DNA of 32,970 nucleotides from Candidatus Gastranaerophilales bacterium (lineage in GTDB: Bacteria > Cyanobacteriota > Vampirovibrionia > Gastranaerophilales > Gastranaerophilaceae). The stretch covers positions 1-32,970 of the forward strand of contig CANPZP010000017.1 of assembly GCA_947589115.1 (NCBI GenBank), given 5' to 3'. The notes under the pieces are model-generated. The model searched no databases and was not told the origin of the DNA. It saw only the letters and a list, made by a program, of their open reading frames with translations. Of the stretch, positions 16,417 through 25,239 are shown in pieces. Both the position numbers and the translations under genes were made by a program. Numbering within the stretch: position 1 is the first letter of the stretch; each line of letters starts with the position of its first letter.

Positions 16417-18009
16417 TTAAGCATTTAATTTAATATACTGAGCATTTTGAATACCGTCTATAGCGTTTATTTTTGCCATTGTTTCATTGTTAACGTCTTT
16501 ATCAATAGTTAAAAGCATAATTGAAACATTGTCTTTTTGGCTGGATTTTTGCGCAACCTGCATGCGGTTAATATTTATATTATATTCACCAATTACAGCA
16601 GCTACTTTTGCGACCATGCCCGGTTTGTTTTCATGAGGTACAAGTAAAATATGTTTTTCAGCCTCAATACTCATGTTATATTCATTAATTCTTACTATTC
16701 TCGGCATATTTTTAGCTATTAAAGCACCCGTAACGGTATTTTCACCTGTATCTGTAGTTAATGTAACAGAAATTGACCCAATAAAGGTACAATCAGTTTG
16801 AGATTTAGAAGTGACTATATTAATACCTCTTTTCTTTGCAATAAGAGGAGCATTAACAAAATTAACACTTTCAACCGTAGAAGAAAATACACCTTTTTGT
16901 ACGGCAACTTCTAACGGTGAAACATTTAATTCTGATAAATTTCCGTTAACAGAAATATTTATATTTTTCAAATTGCCTGATGAAAGCTGTTGAACAAGTT
17001 CACCGAGATTCTCAGCTAATTGCATATATTCTTTAACCGGCTCTAAAATATCAGATTTAAGAGCGGGAATATTTATTGCAGCCTTAGCGCTGCCGCCTGA
17101 AAGAACTGCTTTTATTTGTTCGGCAACATCAATAGCAACATTAAACTGAGCTTCCGTAGTACTTGCTCCAAGATGAGGAGTCATTATTATATTACCTTCA
17201 ACCCCATATAAGGGTGATTTTGTTATATCAGGTTCGGTTTCATAAACATCCAATGCCGCACCTGCAACCTGTCCTGATAATATAGCTTCTTTCAAAGCAT
17301 TTTCATCAATAATTCCGCCTCTTGCGCAATTAATAATTCTGACTCCTTTTTTCATTCTGTTTAAAGTATTTTTATTAATTAAAGAAGTTGTTTCTTTAGT
17401 TTTTGGAGTATGAATAGTAATATAATCACACTGACCCCAAAACTCATCAAGTGATGTTATATATTTTGCGCCGATTTTTTCAACGGCTTCTTTTGTAGTA
17501 TAAGGATCTGAAACAACAACATTCATCCCGAGAGCCAATGCAACATTTGCAACGTGATGGCCGATTTTACCGAAGCCTATAATACCTAAAGTTTTACCAA
17601 ATACTTCAACGCCCGTAAACTTTGAACGTTCCCATTTTCCTTCTTTTGCTGAAAGAGCGGCAGATGGAATATTTCTTGATAATGCAAGCATAAGTGCAAG
17701 AGTATGCTCGGAAGCGGCATTAGTATTTCCGTCAGGCGAATTAACAACAATAACACCATTTTGAGTAGCCGCCTCGATATCAACGTTATCAACACCGACA
17801 CCAGCTCTTCCGACTATTTTTAAATTTTTACCCGCCTCAAGTATTTTCTTTGTAACTTTCGTTTGGCTTCTAATCATTAAAGCATCATAATCTTTAATTT
17901 TTTCAACAAGTTCATCTTCAGATAATGTAGGAATAAAATCAACTTGAGCAATACCTTCCAATACTTTTCCGGCTGCTTCATTAATTTTGTCTGTAATTAA
18001 TACTTTCAT
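16417..18009 (-). CDS. serA: D-3-phosphoglycerate dehydrogenase
   Basis: First step of the phosphorylated serine pathway: oxidation of 3-phosphoglycerate to 3-phosphohydroxypyruvate with NAD+. The 530-residue long form has a substrate/NAD core (1-310), an intervening domain (about 320-450) and an ACT domain (about 455-530) likely to bind serine. The NAD site is LGIIGFGKIGHHVA (from 141). Catalytic residues are R230 (NCARGGIID), E259 (YETEPD) and H279 (TPHLGAST). GRAGVGVDNVD and NGVIVVNSPDGNTNAASEH are typical. The ACT domain carries VPHENKPGMVAKVAAVIGEY. The ribosome site AGAGGT is good. It follows the aminotransferase gene by 8 bases. Confidence 0.97.
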   Translation of the reverse strand: MKVLITDKINEAAGKVLEGIAQVDFIPTLSEDELVEKIKDYDALMIRSQTKVTKKILEAGKNLKIVGRAGVGVDNVDIEAATQNGVIVVNSPDGNTNAASEHTLALMLALSRNIPSAALSAKEGKWERSKFTGVEVFGKTLGIIGFGKIGHHVANVALALGMNVVVSDPYTTKEAVEKIGAKYITSLDEFWGQCDYITIHTPKTKETTSLINKNTLNRMKKGVRIINCARGGIIDENALKEAILSGQVAGAALDVYETEPDITKSPLYGVEGNIIMTPHLGASTTEAQFNVAIDVAEQIKAVLSGGSAKAAINIPALKSDILEPVKEYMQLAENLGELVQQLSSGNLKNINISVNGNLSELNVSPLEVAVQKGVFSSTVESVNFVNAPLIAKKRGINIVTSKSQTDCTFIGSISVTLTTDTGENTVTGALIAKNMPRIVRINEYNMSIEAEKHILLVPHENKPGMVAKVAAVIGEYNININRMQVAQKSSQKDNVSIMLLTIDKDVNNETMAKINAIDGIQNAQYIKLNA

Positions 18010-18017
18010 TTTTACCT

Positions 18018-19169
18018 CTATTTATTTAGCTCTTTTATTAATGCAGCAACACCCGAGCCAAGTTCAAACTTATAACCCAGTTTATATAATGCTGCTTCCA
18101 ATGCGCCCACTGCAGTTATTGCATCACGCTCAGATACAAATCCCAAAGTTCCCATTCTGAATATTTTATCTTTTAATTCATTTTGTCCGTTTGCAACAAC
18201 TATATCATAATCATTTTTTAATACTTTTCTTATATCCGGTACCGTAATACCTTCAGGAGGTAAAATAGCGGTAATTGATGTTGATGCAATCGAATCATCC
18301 TCTACAAACAGCTTAAGCCCGATGGTCCTGATAGCTTTTCTGAGTGCATTTGCTATTTTTGTATGACGAGCAACTATATTTTCTATTCCCTCTTCCTTAA
18401 TCATTTCAAGTGCAACTTTTAAGCCGGCTATTAAACTTACATTAGGAGTAAATGCGGTTGAATTTTCCAGAACTGATTTTCTGTTAGTAGTCCAGTTAAA
18501 ATAGAAATCAGGTCTTTTACACTGCTTATGAACAGCCCAAGCTTTTTCGCTCGCAGCTAAAAATGCCAATCCGGGAGGAAGCATAAACCCTTTTTGAGAG
18601 CCTGAGAATAATACATCTATTCCCCACTCATCCATTTTACACTCAATTGCGGCAATACTTGTTACACCGTCAACAATGGATATTGCGCCATGCTCTTTTA
18701 TGACGGATACTAAAGTTTTTACATCATTTGTAACACCTGTTGAAGTTTCATTATGGATTAATGTTACAAATTTTATTTCCTTATTAACATCTTTATCCAA
18801 ACGTTCTTTTAATGCTTGAGGATTAATAGCCTTACCAGCCGCAACCTCCATAATTTCAACATCCGCACCTAATCCCTGTGCTATTTTAGATAACCTTCTG
18901 CTAAAATTACCTATAACTAGTGATAACACCTTATCTCCTTCATTAATAAGATTCGATAAAGCAGCATCCATAACACCTGTTCCGCTTGATGTGTATACAA
19001 TTACATCATTTTGGGTTTGGAAAACATATTTTAAATCTCTGTATACAGATTCCAATATTTTAGAAAACTCTGTGCTTCTGTGTCCGATAGGATGCTTAGC
19101 AATTTCTAAAAGTATTCTTTCAGGTACGGGTGTAGGTCCCGGTATCATTAAAAAAGTCTTGTCTTTCAT
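18018..19169 (-). CDS. Class-V aminotransferase (serine/alanine-glyoxylate type), probable phosphoserine aminotransferase
   Basis: A 383-residue PLP enzyme of fold type I class V. The N-terminus MIPGPTPVPERILLEIAKH (8-26) is the signature of the serine-pyruvate/alanine-glyoxylate group. The cofactor site shows SSGTGVMDAA (61-70), D167 in ISIVDGVTS, and the PLP lysine K193 in SGSQKGFMLPPG. It is in an operon with serA, 8 bases apart, and no classical serC is seen. So the likely role here is transamination of 3-phosphohydroxypyruvate; this is inference from context, and the alternative is a glyoxylate aminotransferase. The start has the ribosome site GAGGAGA. Confidence 0.93.
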   Translation of the reverse strand: MKDKTFLMIPGPTPVPERILLEIAKHPIGHRSTEFSKILESVYRDLKYVFQTQNDVIVYTSSGTGVMDAALSNLINEGDKVLSLVIGNFSRRLSKIAQGLGADVEIMEVAAGKAINPQALKERLDKDVNKEIKFVTLIHNETSTGVTNDVKTLVSVIKEHGAISIVDGVTSIAAIECKMDEWGIDVLFSGSQKGFMLPPGLAFLAASEKAWAVHKQCKRPDFYFNWTTNRKSVLENSTAFTPNVSLIAGLKVALEMIKEEGIENIVARHTKIANALRKAIRTIGLKLFVEDDSIASTSITAILPPEGITVPDIRKVLKNDYDIVVANGQNELKDKIFRMGTLGFVSERDAITAVGALEAALYKLGYKFELGSGVAALIKELNK

Positions 19170-19323
19170 CTCACAACTTCTCCTCTATCATACTTATTTT
19201 CTCACAAATCTTTGTCATAGTTAACCTTTTGTAAAATTTGTTACATATTCTGTAAAAATAGTAAATTATAGCGGACAAAATGTTTTTATAAAAATAGGTA
19301 AGTATATTTCCGGAGTATTTAGT

Positions 19324-19998
19324 ATGCCAAACGGAATTTCATGCGCATATTTTGCAGCAAAAAATTTCATAATTGGGAAAAAGGACGACAATATATTCAG
19401 AACAGGAATAGCCGGCGCTCAAACTGCCAGAACATTAAATTGCGTTTCAAAGTCGGCACCGATAATTAACAATGCATCAAAACCCGCAAAAGCTTTAAAT
19501 AAAATAGCGGCATTTGCAAGAAAAATTGTTTATCCGTTAATTATCGCATCGGGAGTTTATACAACGGCAAAATCGGATGATAAAATAAAAACCGGAACTT
19601 CACAAGCTGCCGCAATAACTACAATGTATTGCAGTGAAAAAGCTGCCGAAAAAATTCTGAAAAATTTGAGTAAAAAAATTCCTAAATATACAACAAACTC
19701 ATCAAATAAATATGCAAAAGTCATTTATTATATTTTAAAAGGATGTTTTTATGCTTCAGCATCAATACTCGGGTACGATTTAGGTAATAAATCAGGTAAA
19801 TTTGCGGTTGATAAAATAAGAGCATTAAAATGTCATAATAATACCGAAAATAATAATGAAAAAACTAAGCAAGACAAAATAACAAATGAGGGAAGCTCCG
19901 ATTTAAATAATGATGAATTTATAAACAGCGGTGAAGATATTTTTGATGACATAACGGAAAACGAAAAAAAGCCGGAGCATAATCAAACAAACTCATAA
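19324..19998 (+). CDS. Unknown protein with hydrophobic central region
   Basis: A 224-residue protein that I do not recognise. It starts MPNGISCAYFAAKN with the ribosome site CCGGAG. Two moderately hydrophobic stretches (about 68-82, KIVYPLIIASGVYTTA, and about 134-152, VIYYILKGCFYASASILGY) may be membrane helices. The rest of the first 160 residues is rich in Ala, Lys and Ser. The last 50 residues are a charged, disordered Asn/Glu/Lys/Asp tail. It is alone between divergent serine genes and a converging gene, whose 3' end it overlaps by 6 bases. It may be lineage-specific. Confidence 0.7.
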   Translation: MPNGISCAYFAAKNFIIGKKDDNIFRTGIAGAQTARTLNCVSKSAPIINNASKPAKALNKIAAFARKIVYPLIIASGVYTTAKSDDKIKTGTSQAAAITTMYCSEKAAEKILKNLSKKIPKYTTNSSNKYAKVIYYILKGCFYASASILGYDLGNKSGKFAVDKIRALKCHNNTENNNEKTKQDKITNEGSSDLNNDEFINSGEDIFDDITENEKKPEHNQTNS

Positions 19999-20898
19999 AA
20001 GTATAGCTAAAATCATTAACAAAATACCGCCAATTTGAGAAACTGTAGCCATATTTTGCATTTTTCTGTTATTTTCATACTTATAACTGTTCTTTTTAGC
20101 ATCATAAGCGACCATTACCCTTTGTAATCTTGTTATATCAGAATCATTCGGGAAATTTCTTTTAAAAAGCTTCTGCTCTAATCTGCCAAGTCGGTTTGAA
20201 TTATTATCATTCATATAAGAATTTTTAAGTAAGTCTTCTTCTAGAGCAGCCAATTGAAAAGGCATAGACTGGTCATTTATTGGTTCAAGTCCGCTGTTTG
20301 AATAGTATGAATCCATATCAGAGCTTGAATACATTGAATCATAAGAATTATTATTGTTTCTTGAAGGTGCAATTACGGATGCCAACCTGTCAACTCTTGT
20401 ATTTAAATCATCATTTGTTGTTCTGTTATAAACCTTCATTTCAAGCCTGTTTAATCTTGAATAAATATCTTCATTTTTATACTTTGTATTAAATAAAGCC
20501 TGCTCCATTTTATCAACCATAGGATACTCAACGCTTGCATCCTCTTTAAGAGCTGTTTTTTCAACCGGTTTTGTATTCGGTTTTTGATTCATTTGAGAAT
20601 ATAACTTATCATTTATTTGAGGTATTGAAGGAGTTGATTGCAAATTTTGGGGTGCTGAATATCCTATATCATTTTTTATATCGGAAACACGTTTTGAAAT
20701 ATTTCCGCTTTTCTTTTCGCCGTATAAATGTTTTTCAAGACGTTCAATACGCTTTGAATCAGAGTCATTAGGATAATCATATCCGAAAATAGTATTTTCA
20801 AGTATACCTATGTCTGAATTGGAAGCAAAGACCGGTAGCGAAAATATCGGTACAAAAATAATTATAAAGATTATTAAAAATTTTTTTAACATATTCAT
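19993..20898 (-). CDS. Secreted repeat protein with RLxRLExxL motifs
   Basis: The protein from the ATG at 20898 (301 residues, MNMLKKFLII) has a signal peptide ending near SLPVFAS. It contains three copies of a motif with the pattern E.xL(F)......(N)(D/E)..(S)RLxRLExxLYxxxxxxxxxRVxxL: LENTIFGYDYPNDSDSKR with RIERLEKHLYG; MEQALFNTKYKNEDIYSR with RLNRLEMKVYN; LEEDLLKNSYMNDNNSNR with RLGRLEQKLFKR. Linkers are rich in Asn, Ser and Pro. A membrane helix closes the C-terminus (IGGILLMILAILL), so it may stay anchored. An upstream TTG at 20943 is possible but would overlap the Yip1 gene by 41 bases; AGAG precedes the ATG. It lies last in the pgm-sppA-Yip1 unit. Function unknown. Confidence 0.8.
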   Translation of the reverse strand: MNMLKKFLIIFIIIFVPIFSLPVFASNSDIGILENTIFGYDYPNDSDSKRIERLEKHLYGEKKSGNISKRVSDIKNDIGYSAPQNLQSTPSIPQINDKLYSQMNQKPNTKPVEKTALKEDASVEYPMVDKMEQALFNTKYKNEDIYSRLNRLEMKVYNRTTNDDLNTRVDRLASVIAPSRNNNNSYDSMYSSSDMDSYYSNSGLEPINDQSMPFQLAALEEDLLKNSYMNDNNSNRLGRLEQKLFKRNFPNDSDITRLQRVMVAYDAKKNSYKYENNRKMQNMATVSQIGGILLMILAILL

Positions 20899-20902
20899 AT
20901 CT

Positions 20903-21481
20903 CTATATTGAGAATATATACCAAATTTTATGAATAATGCCAATCATCCAATATAATGCAAAAAATGAAGCAATAAAAGGAAGAAATATCAGCATAAAGG
21001 CCCGTGGAAAACTAATTTTATAAGCAGCTCTAAGGGAATAGGCATAAAGAAATATTACCCATAAGTATATAATTAGTTCTATATTTGAAGATAAAATATA
21101 GCCGAAATCTCCTATATTTTTAATGAGATTAAGCGGAGCAAAAAACATGTAAGGAACAGGAGCAAATGCCGTATAGTAAAGAATTTTAGCGGGATTTCCG
21201 CCTCTGTCAAATATTTTTGCAATATACTCAAAAAATAAGGATGTAAAAAACCAAATACAAACAGCACCGAAAATATTTAAAATAAACAACAGAATAAAAT
21301 ATTTCTCTCTGATTGAGCCGTCTGACACACCTGATGCAATTTTTACAACGGCAGCAATTATCATAACGGTAAATAATGCAAGTCTTAATGAAATTTTAAT
21401 ATCTTCACGCTCAAAAAATTTTCGGGGCGAAAAAATAACACAATAAATATTTTCAAAAAAATCGTTAAAAGTTATTCCCAT
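20903..21481 (-). CDS. Yip1-family integral membrane protein
   Basis: A 192-residue protein with about five membrane helices (near 27-48, 60-88, 98-118, 124-150 and 160-186). It opens with a soluble segment and the block IFSPRKFFERE, then has GGNPAKILYYTAFAPVPYMF, both typical of the Yip1 (PF04893) domain in bacteria. Bacterial members have no established reaction; membrane organisation or transport is guessed. It overlaps the sppA stop by 10 bases, and the repeat-protein gene starts 4 bases after it, so the genes are coupled. Confidence 0.8.
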   Translation of the reverse strand: MGITFNDFFENIYCVIFSPRKFFEREDIKISLRLALFTVMIIAAVVKIASGVSDGSIREKYFILLFILNIFGAVCIWFFTSLFFEYIAKIFDRGGNPAKILYYTAFAPVPYMFFAPLNLIKNIGDFGYILSSNIELIIYLWVIFLYAYSLRAAYKISFPRAFMLIFLPFIASFFALYWMIGIIHKIWYIFSI

Positions 21482-22488
21482 AAATATAACGGCTTTCTGT
21501 TAAGTATCATACTGGTCGGAATTATATCCGATAATTTAAAAGCAGATTTAGAATTATATTCCGCAAATCCTGCAAAATAATCACTAAACGAACTTTTTCT
21601 TTTATAGTTAACGAGTTTAACTTTTAATTTGTTCGAAAATTTTTCCTGCGCCATTTTTTCAATCATATTTTGAGCCGTATCAATATCTCCGAGTTCATCA
21701 ATAAAACCTTTTTGTTTGGCTTTTCTGCCCGTAAAAACTCTTCCGTCGGCATTTTTTTTCAAATTATCATAAGTTAATATTGTTTTCTTTGCGGTATATT
21801 CATCTTTTCTTTCAATACGTCCCATATTAATTGCATCAAGAAATTGAGAATAAGAATCATTAACTATATCTTGAAGCAATGCTTTTTCTTCTTCGGTTAT
21901 TTGTCTTGTTGATGAACCTATATCCTTATATTTACCGCTTTTTATAACTACAGGATTAATTTCCAATTTATCGGAGAGCAAATTATGATAGTCCATATAT
22001 GACATAATAACCCCAATACTTCCTGTTAAGGTACCGTCTTGGGCAATAATTCTGTCGGCTGCGGATGCAATATAATAACCTCCGCTTGCTGCAACATCAT
22101 CCAATAGTGCAATAACAGGTTTATTTTTCCTTATTTTCATAATTTGATTGTATATATTTTGCGACATTGCAACAGTTCCGCCGGGTGAATTTATTTTTAA
22201 TATTACACCTTTGATGTCATTTTCATCAGCGGCACTTTGTAAGGATTTTAATGCACTTGCTGCACTGTTATCACTCGAAAAGAAGCTGCTGTCATATGAT
22301 GAAGCAATAGCTCCTTCCAATTCAATTACGGCAATTTTATTAGCATTGGATATTATTTTTGAACTTGATTGAACAGAATCTTTTTTGTTCCCCAGATATA
22401 ACTTATCTTTATCTGTAGACAGAAAGCCTAAAATTAAGCATAAAAAGCATATTAATACCGTTATTTTTGCAACTAAAGATGCTTTCAT
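21472..22488 (-). CDS. sppA: Signal peptide peptidase SppA, short form
   Basis: A serine/lysine-dyad membrane protease that cleaves leftover signal peptides. An N-terminal membrane anchor spans about 7-24. The S49 domain has the Ser nucleophile S135 in DDVAASGGYYIASAADR and the general-base lysine, probably K188, in IKSGKYKDIGSS. KINSPGGTVAMSQNIY (98-113) and DGTLTGSIGV (151-160) complete the family signature. At 338 residues it is the single-domain form, as in Bacillus and cyanobacteria, which would assemble as an oligomer. Its ATG overlaps the stop of the upstream gene by 4 bases (ATGA), and GGAGG gives a strong ribosome site. Confidence 0.94.
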   Translation of the reverse strand: MKASLVAKITVLICFLCLILGFLSTDKDKLYLGNKKDSVQSSSKIISNANKIAVIELEGAIASSYDSSFFSSDNSAASALKSLQSAADENDIKGVILKINSPGGTVAMSQNIYNQIMKIRKNKPVIALLDDVAASGGYYIASAADRIIAQDGTLTGSIGVIMSYMDYHNLLSDKLEINPVVIKSGKYKDIGSSTRQITEEEKALLQDIVNDSYSQFLDAINMGRIERKDEYTAKKTILTYDNLKKNADGRVFTGRKAKQKGFIDELGDIDTAQNMIEKMAQEKFSNKLKVKLVNYKRKSSFSDYFAGFAEYNSKSAFKLSDIIPTSMILNRKPLYLWE

Positions 22489-23975
22489 TTTACCTCCGTT
22501 TCCGAAAATTTGCCGGTTATTTCATCTAAAACAGATATCATAACTTTCTTGTATTTTACTGCTTTTGCATGTGATTTAGCCTCGAATCTTAAAGTAAAAA
22601 CAGGTTCGGTATTACTTTGTCTGATTAAAGCAAAACCATCCGAAAAAATAATGCGAAAACCATCTAAGGTAACTATATCATTTATTTTTGCTCCAAAAAT
22701 ATCATCATGTTCATTTATATATTTTGAAAATTCATCAAGAACTTTCTTTTTTAAATCATTAGGGCATTTATATCTCATCTCTTCCAAAGTACAAACTTTA
22801 TTAAACGGCAATAATAAATCAGATATTTTAAAATTCGGATTAATTTTTTTATTTTTAGCAATAATCTCAATAATTCTGCATCCTGCATAAACAGCATCAT
22901 CAAAACCGTAATATCTGTCTTTAAAGAACATATGTCCCGACATTTCTCCGGCTAATATTGCCCCCGTTTCCCTCATTTTTGATTTAATAAAACCATGACC
23001 GGTTTTAGACATAATAGCAATACCGCCTTCTTTTTCAATTTGGTCATATAATACCTGTGAACATTTAACCTCGGAAACAACAATTGGTTTTTCACCTCTT
23101 ACGGACAAATCTTTTATAACATCACCGGCATAAATATATAAAAGCATATCCCCCGTTAATTCTTTACCCTCGGAATCAATGACACCTAACCTGTCAGAAT
23201 CACCGTCAAACGCAATACCTATATCAGCTTTGACTTCTAATACTTTTTTCTTAATATCATCAAGCGTTGAAAAATCACTCGGATTCGGATGATGATTCGG
23301 GAAGTTGCCGTCAGGTTCTGAATATAATTCAACCACTTCACATCCGATATCGGAATACAATTTGGGGGCAACAACACCTGCTGTACCGTTTGCGGAATCT
23401 ACAACCACCTTAATTCCCTCTCCGACTCTGCCGAATTTAGAAATCATTAAATCGATATATTGAGGAATAATATTATAAAGTCTTGATTCACCGTGTTTTA
23501 CGGCAGTTGTATCAATATTCATCTGTTCTTTTGTGTAATTCATAACTTTTTTTATTTCATCTTCATTTAAAGAACTCTTATTAAAAGTCATTTTCAATCC
23601 GTTATATTCCGGAGGATTATGACTTGCCGTTACGATTAAAGCACCTTGCACATTGACATCTTGAGCTATTGTATCGGGATACACGGCAAATTCTGAATAA
23701 TATCCTATAGGAGTAGGAACTAATTCCAAATTAATAACATTAGCTCCCATATGAGTTATACCCTTTATTAAAACTTTAGCTAATGACTCAGAATGAAGTC
23801 TTGCATCACGAGCAACACTCAGCCAAATATCCTTTGGCTTTAATCCCGTTTTATCCTGAACATATTTTACAAACGCTTTACCCGTATAATAAAACAGTTC
23901 TTCAGTAACGTCCTCTCCGTATACACCTCTAATGTCATTTTTGCCAAAGGCACTAAAAGAAATCGTATTTGTCAT
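22485..23975 (-). CDS. Phosphomannomutase/phosphoglucomutase
   Basis: An alpha-D-phosphohexomutase, converting hexose 6-phosphate to hexose 1-phosphate for polysaccharide, glycogen or LPS precursors. All four family elements are seen: the phosphoserine S118 in TASHNPPEYNGLK, the metal loop FDGDSDR (D257, D259, D261), the sugar-specificity loop GEMSGHMFFKD, and the phosphate loop RQSNTEPVFTLRF. At 496 residues it matches AlgC/ManB-type enzymes. The GEMSGH loop favours the bifunctional mannose/glucose type; the exact sugar cannot be fixed from sequence. AAGGAT precedes the ATG. It leads an operon with sppA and Yip1. Confidence 0.93.
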   Translation of the reverse strand: MTNTISFSAFGKNDIRGVYGEDVTEELFYYTGKAFVKYVQDKTGLKPKDIWLSVARDARLHSESLAKVLIKGITHMGANVINLELVPTPIGYYSEFAVYPDTIAQDVNVQGALIVTASHNPPEYNGLKMTFNKSSLNEDEIKKVMNYTKEQMNIDTTAVKHGESRLYNIIPQYIDLMISKFGRVGEGIKVVVDSANGTAGVVAPKLYSDIGCEVVELYSEPDGNFPNHHPNPSDFSTLDDIKKKVLEVKADIGIAFDGDSDRLGVIDSEGKELTGDMLLYIYAGDVIKDLSVRGEKPIVVSEVKCSQVLYDQIEKEGGIAIMSKTGHGFIKSKMRETGAILAGEMSGHMFFKDRYYGFDDAVYAGCRIIEIIAKNKKINPNFKISDLLLPFNKVCTLEEMRYKCPNDLKKKVLDEFSKYINEHDDIFGAKINDIVTLDGFRIIFSDGFALIRQSNTEPVFTLRFEAKSHAKAVKYKKVMISVLDEITGKFSETEVK

Positions 23976-24094
23976 ATTAATTCATATCCTTGTTATAAAA
24001 TATAAAACCAATTATACTTTTAATTATATAAAAGAATATATTTAAAATCAAAGAATGAAATATGATATTTAAAAAATTTTGATAATAAATAAAT

Positions 24095-24967
24095 ATGTAT
24101 AAAAAAAACTTTAAAAATTTAATAAAAGAATTAACATTTATACTTCCGTCATTTATCGGCTGCTTAATTTTTATATTCTTGCCGTCAATTATTTCATTTA
24201 CATTAAGTTTCACTAATTGGAACTTACTTGATACCATAAAATTTACAGGATTAAACAATTATATTAGTTTAATTGAGTCTGAAGAATTTTGGCAAATACT
24301 GAATAATACCCTATTTTACGCAATAACAACAACAATTTTCGGAACAATAATTCCTTTAATATTAGCTTGGATATTGAATGAAAAAATTAAAGGACAAGAA
24401 ATATATAAAACCGTATATTTTATTCCGTTTATAACTCCCATGATAGTAATTGCAATGATATGGCAATGGATATTTGACCCGAATATAGGATTAATAAATT
24501 CAATATTAAAATCAAATATACAGTGGTTATACGACAAAAAACTTGCTATGGGGGTATTAATTTTTATATCCGTATGGAAGCTCATCGGATACAATATGAT
24601 AATATTTTTATCAGGATTCGCATCATTAAATACACAAGTATTTGAAGCCGCAGAAATTGACGGAGCATCTAAGATAAAAACATTCACAAATATAACACTT
24701 CCCCTAATGAGTCCTACAATATTTTTTGTCCTGTTGATTACGACTATAAGCTCGTTTCAGGTATTTGACTTAATATATCTGATGACACAGGGCGAACCTG
24801 AAAATTCAACTAATATACTTGTTTACTGGTTATACAAAAATGCATTTGAATTTTTTGATATAGGGAAAGCATCAGCCATAGCATATGTTTTATTTATATT
24901 TATATTCATACTGACAATTATACAGTGGAATCTGAGAAAGAAATGGGTAATCAATGAGAAAGATTAA
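24095..24967 (+). CDS. Sugar ABC transporter permease, MalF/UgpA type
   Basis: One of the two membrane subunits of a carbohydrate uptake ABC transporter of the CUT1 group. The 290 residues have six membrane helices, the N-terminal segment FLPSIISFTLSFTNWNLL and the cytoplasmic EAA loop EAAEIDGASKIKTFTNITLP (from 184), which contacts the ATPase. The C-terminus WNLRKKWVIN is in the usual place. No substrate-binding protein, second permease or ATPase lies next to it, so the transporter genes are split or lost. The ATG has a poor ribosome site. It converges on the small gene ending at 24964, overlapping it by 4 bases. Confidence 0.93.
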   Translation: MYKKNFKNLIKELTFILPSFIGCLIFIFLPSIISFTLSFTNWNLLDTIKFTGLNNYISLIESEEFWQILNNTLFYAITTTIFGTIIPLILAWILNEKIKGQEIYKTVYFIPFITPMIVIAMIWQWIFDPNIGLINSILKSNIQWLYDKKLAMGVLIFISVWKLIGYNMIIFLSGFASLNTQVFEAAEIDGASKIKTFTNITLPLMSPTIFFVLLITTISSFQVFDLIYLMTQGEPENSTNILVYWLYKNAFEFFDIGKASAIAYVLFIFIFILTIIQWNLRKKWVINEKD

Positions 24968-25239
24968 GCATAAACGGCTACAAGCTTTTTAGTTGTATTT
25001 TTCATCTTATCTTCAGAACCGTTTTTACAAATATAATCTATCTGTTTTTTTAATTTTTCAGACTCATCCGAAACATCTTTTCCGAATAATTTATCAAAAA
25101 ACGATGAAAACATATTACTATTATCTTTATTAGAAGATGCATATGTATTTTCAAATTCAGGATAAGGAACAGCCGTATGTTTAAAACTCGGCACATTTAT
25201 ATTATATTTAATTGTATTATTTATTGAATTAACTCTCAT
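24964..25239 (-). CDS. Unknown small protein with PSF box near the N-terminus
   Basis: A 91-residue soluble protein of unknown family. It starts MRVNSINNTIKYN, then VPSFKHTAVP, and has a helical C-terminal half (SEKLKKQIDYICKNGSEDK). The ribosome site AAAGAGGTC is strong. A perfect hairpin lies 19 bases upstream of the start. The N-terminal arrangement resembles the partial protein at 1-266 (TPSFGMA). No signal peptide or membrane segment is seen. It may be lineage-specific. Confidence 0.72.
   Translation of the reverse strand: MRVNSINNTIKYNINVPSFKHTAVPYPEFENTYASSNKDNSNMFSSFFDKLFGKDVSDESEKLKKQIDYICKNGSEDKMKNTTKKLVAVYA

Noticed and set aside
20899-20943. Upstream TTG start for the secreted repeat protein
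   Set aside because: It would put 15 residues before the signal peptide and overlap the Yip1 gene; the ATG at 20898 starts directly at the signal peptide.
22510-22890. 126-codon plus-strand frame inside the hexomutase gene
   Set aside because: Antisense to a secure enzyme gene, with no start signal and no recognisable domain.
24316-24687. 123-codon minus-strand frame inside the sugar permease gene
   Set aside because: It lies wholly within the permease coding region, which has family motifs throughout; no ribosome site or family match supports it.
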